A stretch of DNA of 64,000 nucleotides, taken from positions 207,916 through 271,915 of the forward strand of contig SSNU01000117.1 of the NCBI GenBank assembly GCA_012064415.1. The letters run 5' to 3'. How positions within the stretch are numbered: position 1 is the first letter of the stretch; each line of letters starts with the position of its first letter. A program made the position numbers and the translations under genes. Of the stretch, positions 46,061 to 57,829 are shown piece by piece. Origin of the DNA: Gyrodactylus bullatarudis. Its lineage: Eukaryota > Platyhelminthes > Monogenea > Gyrodactylidea > Gyrodactylidae. The notes below the pieces were generated by a model, which was not told the origin of the DNA, did not search any database, and saw only the letters and a list, made by a program, of their open reading frames with translations.

Positions 46061-49000
46061 TTTTCAATTGTATATTGTCATAATGTTGATCGATGAGATT
46101 ATTGAGTCTTCACCCAACATCATTACTAAAACCATCACCTTTGAAGTTAAGTTTCATGAAAACTTTTACATAAAAATAAATAAATTCAAGGTGATATGAG
46201 GTTTTTATAAATTTCAAACTAATCTTGATTCCCAAGAAAGTGAAGGCAGCAACTCAAAGCACCTTAGCAGAATCCGGTTCAACGACCACTTTTAATATCA
46301 ACTATTCAAAAAGGGAACTAAGAACAGAAATCAGTTGATTCTTCAGTTTAAACGTTTATCTCACAGATACAAGGTTGAACTTTATTGAACATAAAAGGTC
46401 TCATTATCAGAAGAGGACTTATTCAGTCAAATGAAGATTAGAGTTAAGAAGAAATTTTGTGTTGTTAAGCTTAGGCGAGAAATGATAGATCTCAAATCAA
46501 AAAGGTTAGATTTAACAATTTGAGGCATTGAATTGATTCTTCACTTTTTAAACTTTGATTTCCAAGATTTGAATCGACTTGAACATAAACTTTGATCAAC
46601 ATGACTCAAATTTGCTCGGGAATTCATAGTTATTGTGGAAAATTGAACCATTTGAATTTTTCGATTATCACTAGGGAAAATGACGAATTTATCCGACTCT
46701 AGTGACCAAATTCGAATAATATGTCTAATTTTCCTCTCAAATGTCTGTATCTTATCGCTTCAAATCTTCGAAATCGATAAAAATGCCGAAAAGATACGGC
46801 CTTATTTTTGTCAGATTGATTTTTTCTGGAAATTTATTTTATTTTAACAGTTCATCGGCTCATTTCATATTGGGATTCAAAAAATATGTGAGATATCTAT
46901 TGAGATTTCCGTAGCAAATAGTCAATTTTAATCTTCACACAGACTGGCTGCCAAATAGAAATTTGTAAAACTGTCCCTTTGTGATCTGTTTTCTTTCCCT
47001 GGCTAATATAGATTCTCTGATTCAAAACAGGATGTAAATTTCGATCAGAATCTTGGATAACATAAAAGTTTAAAGAATGCTGAAATAAATCTTAAATTTT
47101 TCCATGTTTTGTATTAAATCAGCACACAAAATCGACACCAAAAGGTCATTTAACCCCTGAGCACATATGGCCAGGGATTGTTTTAAACTTTTTACATCAA
47201 CTTCTTATCAGATAGAGAAGTAAACTTTTCCCGTCAAGAATACAATTAAGAAGGATAGTAATTATTGATGGTTTATAGTTATGGTTGATATGAGTTGCAC
47301 ATGTGGAACCCACATCTCAAAGATTTTTTATGTCAACATCATGTAACTCTTAACCCCCCCTCTCCCAGTGTAATAGACAAGATGACCAAAACATTTTTAC
47401 TGTTTTACAAGGGGATAAGGGAACTTCATTTGAGTGTTTTGTCTGTATTACGGCCACATGTTTGCCATTTTCAACTCAGATTTCAAACAGAAAAAAACAA
47501 TACAATTTATTTTTTATTACATAACCCATCAAGCGTAGCATAGGTAAGCATCAACACCCAAATAGACAAAAAAACAGAATATGATTAATAGTCATTAATA
47601 TATTTAACAGGGTATATTATACATGAGTAGTACTGTTGTAACCATTTGCCCTTTAAAATGTGATACAGCCTAGAATTATACAGTCAGGTGGGTAGTATAA
47701 GAATTAGTCTATAAAGAAGCAATCAAAAAATGCTCAGACTGAAATATGCCAGAAAAAAAACTATTTGTATAAAATTTCAAACGTTTTAAAACAAATTTTA
47801 TCTATAATAAATTCGTTCTTATTTGGTAATGGCCGATTTCGCTGAATATTATACCTTACAGATAGATTCCTACGTGACTTTCAAGAATAGGTTTCCAAAA
47901 AATTCGTTTTGAACATTTTTTCTGAGACTGAGTCGCTAAAATGATATTTCATAGAAATGACTCCATGGGACTGCTCCGAAGGTATGCTTTAGAATTTGCA
48001 CTTAAAAAATAAAATCAGAATATACACATAAGATTTTGCAAATTATCGATTTCTAGTCTGGGTTAGAATATGAAGAATTCGATAGATGTATAAAACATAT
48101 GGTCCAAAACCTATTTATTATGAACTTGGTTGCAATAGAAACAAGGATTTTGTATTAGAATTAACCTCAAATATTAATGGAATTCTCAAGACTAACTAGC
48201 AAAAAATACAACAGATACACTTTATGATATATTTCAAAAAAGGGATCATGAAGAAATGTTTCAAGATCATTGAAAAAATGCATTAATATCGAAAGGGTTA
48301 GGGTTTCTAATGGAAAATTTTCCCTGATTTCTGTTTTGGAAATCTCAATTTCTCATGAAGATATCGAATATGTTGAAGATTTTGAAGAAAAATATTCTGC
48401 AAAACAATAATTTTAGATTTGACGACGAATTCCTATTCAAATGTGGTCTTGGGAAATTTTTTAGGATCAGAATTAGACAAGAAAGCCGAATAACGCCATT
48501 AAATTTTCGAGGGATTTTGAAATTTTATTTATTTTCAAGAAACTAAAATGATCGAGAAATCGAAATTCAGTTGGATGCCCGAAAATCTTTAACATATTCA
48601 AATTCTAGATCTATGTAGAGATTCATTGGCTTATCAATTCTATAACTAGTAATTAAGTCCATAGTCTATGTGCCCTTGTCTAAAGTTGAGCAGTCAATTG
48701 CAAGTATACTCGTCTATAATCAGGAATGGGACATCTCTCTCTTCTGACATATATATCGAATGATATCCTTTTTTATTTCTCAATTCATACGTCGTTCACT
48801 TTATGCATAGATGTATAATCGTATTGGATTTAATTGAATACTGTTATTATTTTTGTCTTTTTTTATTATTTGAGTACAACTATTATTAGAAGTATAGTTT
48901 TTATATTTATATACCATACCATACCATGCATCGTACGTGCACAGACTCTTGAGTAGGGAATGATGAGGATGATAATAAAAATTGTTCAGAAAATTGTTAT

Positions 49001-49380
49001 TTTTATTGCATTTGTAATTTTGTTGTAATTATTATTTGGATCCATCCCATCGGAATCATTCATTTATATACCAAGTGTATTTAATACGACACAATAAAGT
49101 TAGAATTGATGCAAATATATGAGAATTAACCATCCTTACTCTTTTTTATATCGAATGGGTTAGAACATGAATGAATTCTTTCACTTTCATTATATCACGG
49201 GTTAAATTGATTAAATTACTCTGGGTAAATCTATTTTTTTCTTTTCTTTACACCAAAATTTTCATGTCTTAACTCTAATTTGTAATCCATTGTATGATGA
49301 AATTATTTTCTCGGGGATAAAAATTATAATAAATTAAAAAAATTATTATTATATGATACTTGAATTAATATATACCTAAA
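46061..49380. other. No gene seen; scattered repeat relics
   Basis: 46.6-46.9 and 48.35-48.6 kb hold degraded dispersed-repeat copies. ATCGAAAGGGTTA near 48290 resembles an end of the piggyBac-type family. Other ORFs are short and unremarkable. Confidence 0.5.
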
Positions 49381-49649
49381 CCTAATTGACATGAAGATGA
49401 TACTGCTTCGTATAAACGAAATCGATAAAAAATTTTGGTTCAAAAGTTGAAAAGTGGAAATTTGATGCATTTTCGAAATTCCAAAAACGGCATAACTTTG
49501 GTCAGATTGAATTTTTTCGGAATTTTTTATTCACATCTTATTAGCTCATCAAGTTTTAGAATACAAAAAATTATTTATTTCTGTGAATCCGGAGAAAAAT
49601 ATCGAGTTTTTTGTAAAAATAGTAAACTCTCACCTTCATGTCAATTAGG
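49381..49649. mobile_element. MITE, family 1, short form
   Basis: A 269-bp unit bounded by CCTAATTGACATGAAG and its exact complement. It is the most compact member of the family at 12.26 and 27.53 kb and may approximate the minimal mobile unit. Confidence 0.7.
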
Positions 49650-52600
49650 TTTATATTCTCAAAGGATAAAAAATCCGGGGACATTACATGTAGTTGAACC
49701 GATTTTTTCTATTTTTGGTATTTGATTGAATCTGCATACTTTACCGAAATATCCTAAATATCATTGTAATAGGATGATATTAAAGGTAGGTTGGACTGAA
49801 AGAATTAAATGAATATCTTTCTTATTTACATTATTGAACAATGTTTCCACTGTATTTATTTGACAGCTGTTACTTAAATTAAAAATTACATTTTTTCACC
49901 CTTTTCAATAATTTATTTCAAGATTTCTCCCTCATAATGAAGAGACTTTTTACATTCAATAAAATTCTAACTGTGAGATAAATGTTTGAATTGATTCAGA
50001 ACCTGGCTTGTCGTTTTCTGCACACTTTGTAATCAACAATTCTCAGTGTGCAGCTAATTCTGATTCTGCTGAAGGGCATTGGGATGATGTGCCGATTACA
50101 GATAACCAGGATGTCTCGTCTCTTTATCTTCCATATAATGTTCGAATTTCAAAAAAAAAGATTTCTCCTTTCTTTTCGATGATATAACAGTGTCTTCTCT
50201 AATAAATAAGATCAGAATATGATTTTTTTCTAATGAATGAAGAAATGTAATTTAGAATTAATAAATCAACCAGAAGGCCATAATTTCAAAAATGGTCTCT
50301 TGTCAGAATATTAAATTATGAAAAAATTTACATAATCAAAAAATAGAAATATACAGATTTCAACCCACAACCTGTAATAAATAAATCAAGTCTAGTCTTT
50401 TCAAAAAGCCTAAATTCAAATAAGGACCCAAAGTAGGTAAATAACTACAGATATACATTCCATTAATGCTACCATATATATTTATTTATGTTTGAGACTT
50501 TCTCCTGCCAAGGCAATCTGGGCAGATTCCCATTTGACAGTTCACATAGTTCTTTTCAGATTATACATTATTATATAACTCATACATGAATAGAGAATTT
50601 GAAAATAATAAATCTGTTCCTTATGCATGCTAGAGATAAACGACACATTTGATTTACGAGATGTCTTTCCCCCCCCCCTCTGAAAGATGCTTCCCAATAA
50701 TAATAGAGTTCCTTCACAAGTCATACTCACACATGACCCCTAACCAAATTAATCATGAGTAGAGATAAGAATCTCGCCTTTTGCCATATTAACAAACCAA
50801 AGTAGCCATATTGCTAACAGAGTAATACCGATTACGAATCTGGTGTCAATTTAAATATGCTGTAGCAAAAGTCTATTAAATCTTAACTCGGGCCATTATT
50901 GGACGAAAAATGTGAATATACCCAAAGAACTTTCTCTGAAAACGAGTTGTAGAGAATTATTTGCAGGTTAATTCTGTCGTTTTAGAATTGTAATCCGAAC
51001 TAAAATAAACTTTTTAGAACAAATACAAATTTTAATTACGATCTGATGTCTCAATAAGATTAAAAACCCTCCGATTGAATATTGAAAAATAACAAACCCA
51101 GTCTACTTCTTGATATGTAATTTAAACCCAACACTTCTCGAGGTATATGAGATGTATAAGAAGAAAGGGGGGTCACAGGTACTGTCCAAAAATGCACAAT
51201 AAAAATTTTGGACCGGGGAATCCTATTAGAAGATGTTATCCTCAAATATATATTGCATAATCGGTATTTACTGTTTAGACATTCTTAAATTTTTCGATAC
51301 CATCATCAGCTGTTCCTTAGATATTTCCTTAGTAGTATTTTTTATGGGTTTTACAATTTTATTTTGAGGCGTTATAAACATGTACACTGTAATCTTTTTT
51401 TTTAACGCCTCTCGTCCTCCACCCCTAAATAGTTCATACGTTCTCGAATTCAACATTTGTTATGTAAGAGAATATGCCCCGGCTGACTTGTAAATGGTCT
51501 TGTCATCAAATTTATCATCGCCTTTCAATTCGTAACATAAAAAAAGAGCTATAAATTCATGCATACCAGAAAAATAGTGATAAACAACCTCTGTATTATC
51601 CACATGTGTGGTTTTGTCAGAACAGAACAAATGTAAACATTACCTTGATAGGTTCATGATCCTGGAATATCAACTTTGACCCTTATCCTTTCTGTCTACT
51701 ATTCACTTGATAAGATTTATACATGTTTTATGATAGCCATTTTTTTAAAGTTCTCGGAATTTTGAATTCGAAAGAAAGACACTCCATCTCATGAACGTTT
51801 TTTACTATTCAAATATTGTAAGGGAAATAAAATTTGATCTGTATTATTAGTTTACAGGAGAGGTGGTGGAATTGATAACAGTCATAATTTTAATTATCAC
51901 TAGTCTGAAAAGCAATTCGACTTAATATCAAATTCAGAAATCTAAATGTGTCTTACATTATAAAGCCTTGTTGCACAGAATTCACGGTTAAGTTAGAGAA
52001 CATTTGCCCCTCACCGCAAGGGATTCGTTTTCATATCATCGATGTTGAAAATTTCTGCAAAACAAGAGGGGGCAAATGTTCTATAGATAAACCGAATTCA
52101 CGACCGAGTAATGACAAGTCAATCAAATAATCGATTTTGATTTTATGGGCCAAATAATGATGATAGTTGATGTTAAAATTTGCATTTTTCGGATCTTCTA
52201 AACTGTGAGAGATGTCGAACAGGCTATTACATATTAAACAAAGTATTTTTGAGTATATTTCAGCTCAAATTATTGCTTAAAAAAGTTCCACTAGCTGAAC
52301 AATTGCAGATATTCACCTTACTTTGGGAATGGCCAGTGACCATGCCACCCAGTCTGTATCAAGACTATTTCAATCAAATAAATTTGAAAAAGCGGAAAAA
52401 TTAATTATGAAACGGTTGGAATAAACCTATGCTGACTGTGCAATAGATCCAGAGTTGATGTCATTTATCCTTTCTGATTGAACAGGTATTACGTGTTCAA
52501 CGTCTACTTCGTGCCTTACAGCTATTCTTGCAGGTTTTCACTTTCTCTTTTTAATTACTCCTACAAAAGTAGTAGGAATAACTTTATTTCCTAAACATAC

Positions 52601-54380
52601 ATCGAAGATAATTATTTAAAAAATCATCTGTACGCTGGGAAGAAACTTTAAAAACGCATTTCCTCATAACGTACGTGAGTTACAATCTCTTTTTCATATC
52701 TCAGATTACTTCATTTAATGCGCAAATAATTTTAACTTTTTTCGGGGTCCAATGATGCTTTATTTTACGTGAAAATTATCATCTGAGAAATGTCCAACTA
52801 AAACTTGATCAATGAAGATGAAAATTTAATATTTTTACAAAAAAATTTTAAATCTGACAAAAATCTTCCCTTTTGGAATTTTGAGATTGTGGGCTCAAAA
52901 TGCTTATAGAATTCGAAGATCTAAAGCAATAAAATGATGGGTTCATTTATAGACAGAAAAAGTTTGGAGATGGTGGCTTTCTCTTAACCTCTATGGCCCA
53001 ATTTGAATTCTTCGTTTAATGATAATCAATGTGCCTAATTTCGGCCTGATTGAAATTTTTTTCATCGTAGTAAATTCTAACTTGCCTTACTAACTAAATC
53101 GGTCCGACAGGTATCATATCCGGAGCTTTATTTATTCGGGTAATTAACCTGGAAGTCAAGATTAGCCTTTTTTAATGACGCTTCGATAAAATAAATCAGG
53201 TCTTGTTAAAAAATAAAGTCAGAGAATTCTCCTAAAAAGAAACCATTTGACAAGTTACCGCTCCCTACCACAGACTAAAAATAATATTATTTTGCCTGAC
53301 CTTTTGACATGAAATTACCCCCCAAACATTTTATGTTTCCCTTTGATTGACACGATTAATTATAACAATAATTTTTTTTATACGTTTACACATTAGTGAT
53401 AAAACTTGGCGAGGGTGGCGGATTTAAAGAATAAAAATGAGAGATTCTTTTTCAATTACACCTGAGAAAAGGGATATTTTTACTTTACTTGGAATCTCAT
53501 CTCAAGTGGTTCCCATCCTCTGTAACTACCCGAAGCAATTTAATAATAAATACATTCTTCTTCCCTCTAATTATAGAGTAATAAGCCACAATACAATGTA
53601 TCATAAAAAAATAATTCAATTATAAAAATATATATATGATAGAACCTGCTTCACACACATTGGCTACAGAAATACTTGAAGACACAACCTCATCCCTATC
53701 AACCACATTCAAAGAATTGTGTGAATTTAATAAACTTTTTTCTTCTTCATATCCAGCTACATTTATACCCTCCGTCTTACCCTTATTTCAGATACAATAT
53801 TATTTTCTTGTTATTATAATCTTTCAAGAGCTCATGGTCAGATTCTGGCCACTTGTGAGGATGAGGAAGAATAATTACTTTATAGAGTGTCAATATTTTG
53901 TGATCTGCTAGTGCTTCGCAACATTTAGAAAGAGACGAAATTCAAGGGTTATTCTCAAAAATACAAATTCAATTTAAAAAATTTTAACCGAGCGAATTAT
54001 CCCATTTCTCAATTATTGTGATAACTTGACAGGTTAATGGTCTTGAAATAATTTTCTACTTGTAATTGAATTTTTAACTTCTTTTAAATCCATAAAACAC
54101 AACATTTTACTATATCATAAAATTGATCCCTTGTCTAAAATAGGTTTAATTAACTCCCTCTTCCAATAAATCCTTAGAGTCTTTGGCCACATAAAAAGGA
54201 TTCAATATAGATTTCTTCACTCCTGTCTCGCCAGTATTGACTCTTATAATTCCCTAATTGCTATTTTTTTGGTTTTGATTCCTTATTGTTGAGAAGATCT
54301 GGGTTCATCATTAAAATTTTGCTTCTTTCTCCGGACCAGTTCTTAGAACATATTCTTTCCGTTTTCTAGCTCAAATTCCA
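49650..54380. other. No recognisable gene; a few exon-like frames
   Basis: 50000-50190 holds an exon-like frame after a CAG acceptor (AEGHWDDVPITDNQDVSS), echoed near 54775. 51996-52082 is a hairpin. 52180-52404 is a frame with a Leu-rich LKLLLKKVPLAEQLQIF segment after a possible acceptor. 52.8-53.06 kb is dispersed repeat. None can be built into a gene with confidence. Confidence 0.45.
51996..52082. repeat. Inverted repeat, 17-18 bp arms
   Basis: AGAACATTTGCCCCTC and, about 55 bp later, its complement GAGGGGGCAAATGTTCT with one extra G. Could be an RNA hairpin or a small element; unassigned. Confidence 0.45.
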
Positions 54381-54850
54381 GTAGGACTGTGGAGCTTCTT
54401 ATCATCAGAATGTTATCGACCAGATCAAATGATCACCTGAAGAAGGCTACAGCAGTGACCAGACATATCAAACAGATAAAACCACGATGCTCTGATTTCT
54501 TTTTTTTCAATATTGTATAAAAATGCGGGTGAAGGAGAAATTCTTCATCAATCAACCAAATCTTTGTGTTCAGGGAAAATTACTCTCGTAATCTTCAACT
54601 ACTATGGCCTATGTGAGCTTTTTCACTTTTCTCTCTTGACTGTTTCCATTCATTGAAGAGTTTTGGTGTTTTTTCCCAGCTTACAATATATCCTTATAAT
54701 TTTCAACTTTTACAATACTTCTTTCGGGATTTCTACTCAATGTGTGTTTTTGAGACTGATTATGTTGAAGGACCTTGAGATGATGCACCAACAGCAGAAA
54801 ATCAGGATGTCTCGTCTTGTTTTGGGATTTTCTGATATTTTCGAATTAAC
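54380..54850 (+). mobile_element. Penelope-like element relic, plus strand
   Basis: A DCGASY-type GIY-YIG fragment with frameshifts near 54390-54480, then GTGAAGGAGAAATTCTTCATC and the AT-rich 3' region shared with the 17.8- and 45.5-kb copies. After about 54740 it carries a segment ending CAGGATGTCTCGTCT also present near 50130. No intact hammerhead is seen at its end. Confidence 0.65.
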
Positions 54851-54879
54851 TTTAATCATTATTAACACTCGTACATATT

Positions 54880-55830
54880 AATTTATCAATATATATTGTT
54901 GCAATTGCAACAAAAATCTACAGGTATAATACCTATTCCCAGTTAATTTTCAATGAAATAAACGAAAGAAGATCCATTTATTCGTGCAAACGTTCTCATA
55001 TTTGTATTAGATTAGGATGACTTACTAACATCTTGGCCTTAGATTCCTTTAGTCCAGTTGAATGAATTCAAGATTAAGAGGGAAAGAAGGAAGGAAGGCT
55101 TTCGTGATTCAAGAAAATTTGACGATAAGTCTCACTTCCTCAGCATACGTATATTTAAGAGGAGGAGGTGTCTCATAGAATCAGGTTACATCATCACTTA
55201 TTGCATTACCTACCATTACCTTTTACATGTCAATGATTTTCACTCAAGAGGAGGGGGAATACACACTTTCGCCCCATTCAGAGTCAACATGAGCACTTAC
55301 ATTCTTTATATATTGCATAGCATATATTAGTAATTAGTAATAATCCTTCAAGCATAAAGGTTACCATTTTTTAACAGTAAAAAATCTACGTCTTTACCAA
55401 CTCTGAGGATTATCAAGTAAATAATCTGGCCACATACGCCGGAAGAAGGAAGTTTCTATTCCATTGTCAAGGTACAATATGAATCCTTTCTCGTTACAAA
55501 TAGACAGAAATTTCCATTTATGATTCATTGAATTTAAATAATTTTTTTTATTTACAAGAAAAAATTTCAAACAAGTCTTTCATAAATATAGATAGATATC
55601 AATTAATTTCAAATTATCATCTGATGTTGTTGTCTTCTGTGTTATATTCTATGTTTATTGTAATTTGTTTTGCATATTTGTGGTTCTCGTGAAGACTGAA
55701 GAAAAAAAGAAGAAAAGTCTTTTGGCTTCCATTCTACTTTCAATCTCTTGCTTGTTTGCTTGTTGATATATTTCGGATGGTCAAAAATGAAGCAGAATCT
55801 AATCGCAAATATCGATTGTGTTTGAAGGGT
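54880..55830. other. Sp-gene 3' flank, no gene
   Basis: AT-rich. AATAAA on the minus strand near 55545-55555 could serve the Sp gene. Small frames only. Confidence 0.5.
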
Positions 55831-55833
55831 TAT

Positions 55834-56875
55834 CTATGATGAAATGGACATCTCGTCAAAGGAATTTATCGTCGATGAACTGGGCGATGTCACGACATTG
55901 ACATCATCCGATGTTGACAACTGGCTATTATGGCTCTTTCGCCCTCGGCTAGGCTTATCATGGGCGTGTGTCTTTTTGTGCTTACTCAAATGGTCAGAGC
56001 GCATAAACCTCTTGTCGCAGATATCACAACTAAACTTTTTCTCCCCCGTATGGGTTCGCATATGCCGTTGGAGTTCATCAGAACGGGTAAAGGCTTTTTC
56101 ACAAAAATCATAATAACACTGGAACGGCCTTTCATCATTATGCCAACGGAGATGGGCCTTGAGATGTGAGGTTTTGCCATAAATCTTCCCACAGATATGA
56201 CAAATGTGAATCTTTTTCGGCTTCTCCTCGCCAGGGCCATAGGATCCTTTCTTCGATGTATAATTATTCCGCCCCATTTCACAAAAGGGACACGTACACT
56301 TTTGACATCTTCGCCCGGCCGAAATGTTGTTTGAGGTCTTTTTCAATAATTCCGACAGCGGTATTGGCCCACCTCTCTCTTCCAGTAGTCTCTGTTGAGC
56401 TAACGTAACAATGTTACTCCTTCTACCGAGTTTATTACCGGTCTTGGCTATCCTTCTTAGGTCTTCCTCATTGGTTATCACTGAGAGGTCGATGGTCTTC
56501 TTCTTGGATTTACTATCGCCCGCTTTCCTTTGGGATTCCTTTCTAGATTTGGCCACCTTCAAGTCGACAGGCATCGGATTATCAGTTGGGCCTGTTTGGA
56601 TGTGTTCATCAGAACTCGAGCTGAAGTTGATACCGGTTGGAGGAGTGAACTCTTCATTCTTTTTCTGGAGCAGGGTCTCTGTACGCCAGCGAAGAGCTTT
56701 CATTTCATCCGATGCCCAAAAGTCTGAGTTCATCATTTGCATATTCAAGGATTGCGCTAACAACGACAAGTTCATGCCTAAATTGGAGAGAGAAGGCTGG
56801 TTAATTTTTTTTTCGAATTTTTTCTTTTTCCTGGTTGAACTTACCGAATGGACTTATATTCCAATTATCAGTCAT
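55834..56875 (-). CDS. Sp: Sp-family C2H2 zinc-finger transcription factor
   Basis: DNA-binding regulator of GC/GT-box promoters, nuclear. Two exons: 56875-56845 and 56777-55834, intron 67 nt, 324 residues. A Buttonhead box (CTCPFC) precedes three C2H2 fingers: [39 protein letters not shown]..., and [16 protein letters not shown].... Recognition helices KTSHLKA, RSDELQR and RSDHLSK give the KHA/RER/RHK contacts of Sp1, so a GGGGCGGGG-type site is expected. The Buttonhead box separates Sp from KLF. Odd point: finger 1 has C-x2-C where Sp and KLF proteins have C-x4-C. The N-terminus lacks Gln-rich activation domains, as in short invertebrate Sp proteins; a basic KSKKK stretch may aid nuclear import. 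Subtype is not assignable. Confidence 0.93.
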
Positions 56876-56981
56876 GATGGTTAAAAGATATAATTCCTAA
56901 TGGTAATATAGTTGATGGGTTTTATTTAGCAATCTGATTCGTAAATGAAATATGAGACACGGAGAGTTGATACAGCTGGTT

Positions 56982-56989
56982 TATTTATA
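56982..56989 (-). promoter_or_regulatory. Candidate TATA box of the Sp gene
   Basis: TATAAATA on the minus strand, about 107 bp upstream of the ATG, leaving room for a 5' UTR of about 75-80 nt. It is the clearest TATA box next to a gene here. Confidence 0.5.
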
Positions 56990-57421
56990 CGCAGGTAAAA
57001 GCTTGATAATTCTCCTGAATTCTGATTGGCTCTCATCCTTGTGGACCAATAAGATACATTTAAACTATTTTCTGCATTGCTAATATTCATTCATTTTGTA
57101 TATTCAAGTATATATCAAGTATCTTTTGGTATATATATTCCTTTTGATACAGCAAAAAGGAGTAGAAATTATAATATTAGACACATACATACATTCACTC
57201 ACCCATCCACCACCCATTCAGAGTTATTCACGTGAAAGTATTAAAAACGAAAGATACATAACTTGGAAGCTGAAAAAATAGGCGGGCGCAGTTAAAAGTG
57301 GAAATTCCCGTTGCTTTTTTAATTGACAATTAATTAACAACAAGAAATCTTTTTAGAATTGGATTTAATCTAATAATATTTAAATGAATATTATTCATCC
57401 TTTTGAAGATGTGAATAATAA

Positions 57422-57825
57422 TAGACTTGGATGAAATCTTCCAACGATGTGATTTAAAATTTAATCTTCAAGTATTTCAATATTATCCCACTAAATTTCG
57501 ATTCAAAATACCTGTAAGATAAACAAAATTGTGAATATTTTAAAATAAAAAACGTTTTTTAATTTGCAAAAATGAATTAAATTCTTTATTAAATTTCTTT
57601 TTTTTCTTCAACAGTTAGAAATAGATTTTCTCTTATTTATCATAAATATTAAAATTTTGCTCGGTCTAGAAACGTTTAAAAATTTTCACATTTTTTTCAT
57701 CTTATTCAAGTAGCTTTAAAAGGTATTCTTGGTAAATTTGGTGGATAATATTGAAATACTTGAAGATTAAATTTTTCATTTCGATGGACAATTTTAGGAA
57801 TTTTGGAAGGTTTCGTCCAAGTCTA
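57422..57825. mobile_element. MITE, family 2
   Basis: A 404-bp unit. TAGACTTGGATGAAATCTTCC at the left and its near-complement GGAAGGTTTCGTCCAAGTCTA at the right, plus inner matching arms. TA at both edges. Same family as 17726-18447 and 23268-24533. Confidence 0.72.
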
Positions 57826-57829
57826 GTAA

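Noticed and set aside
56411..56884. 157-codon plus-strand frame
   Set aside because: Antisense shadow of the Sp exon; no recognisable domain, and the opposite strand has Buttonhead box and fingers.
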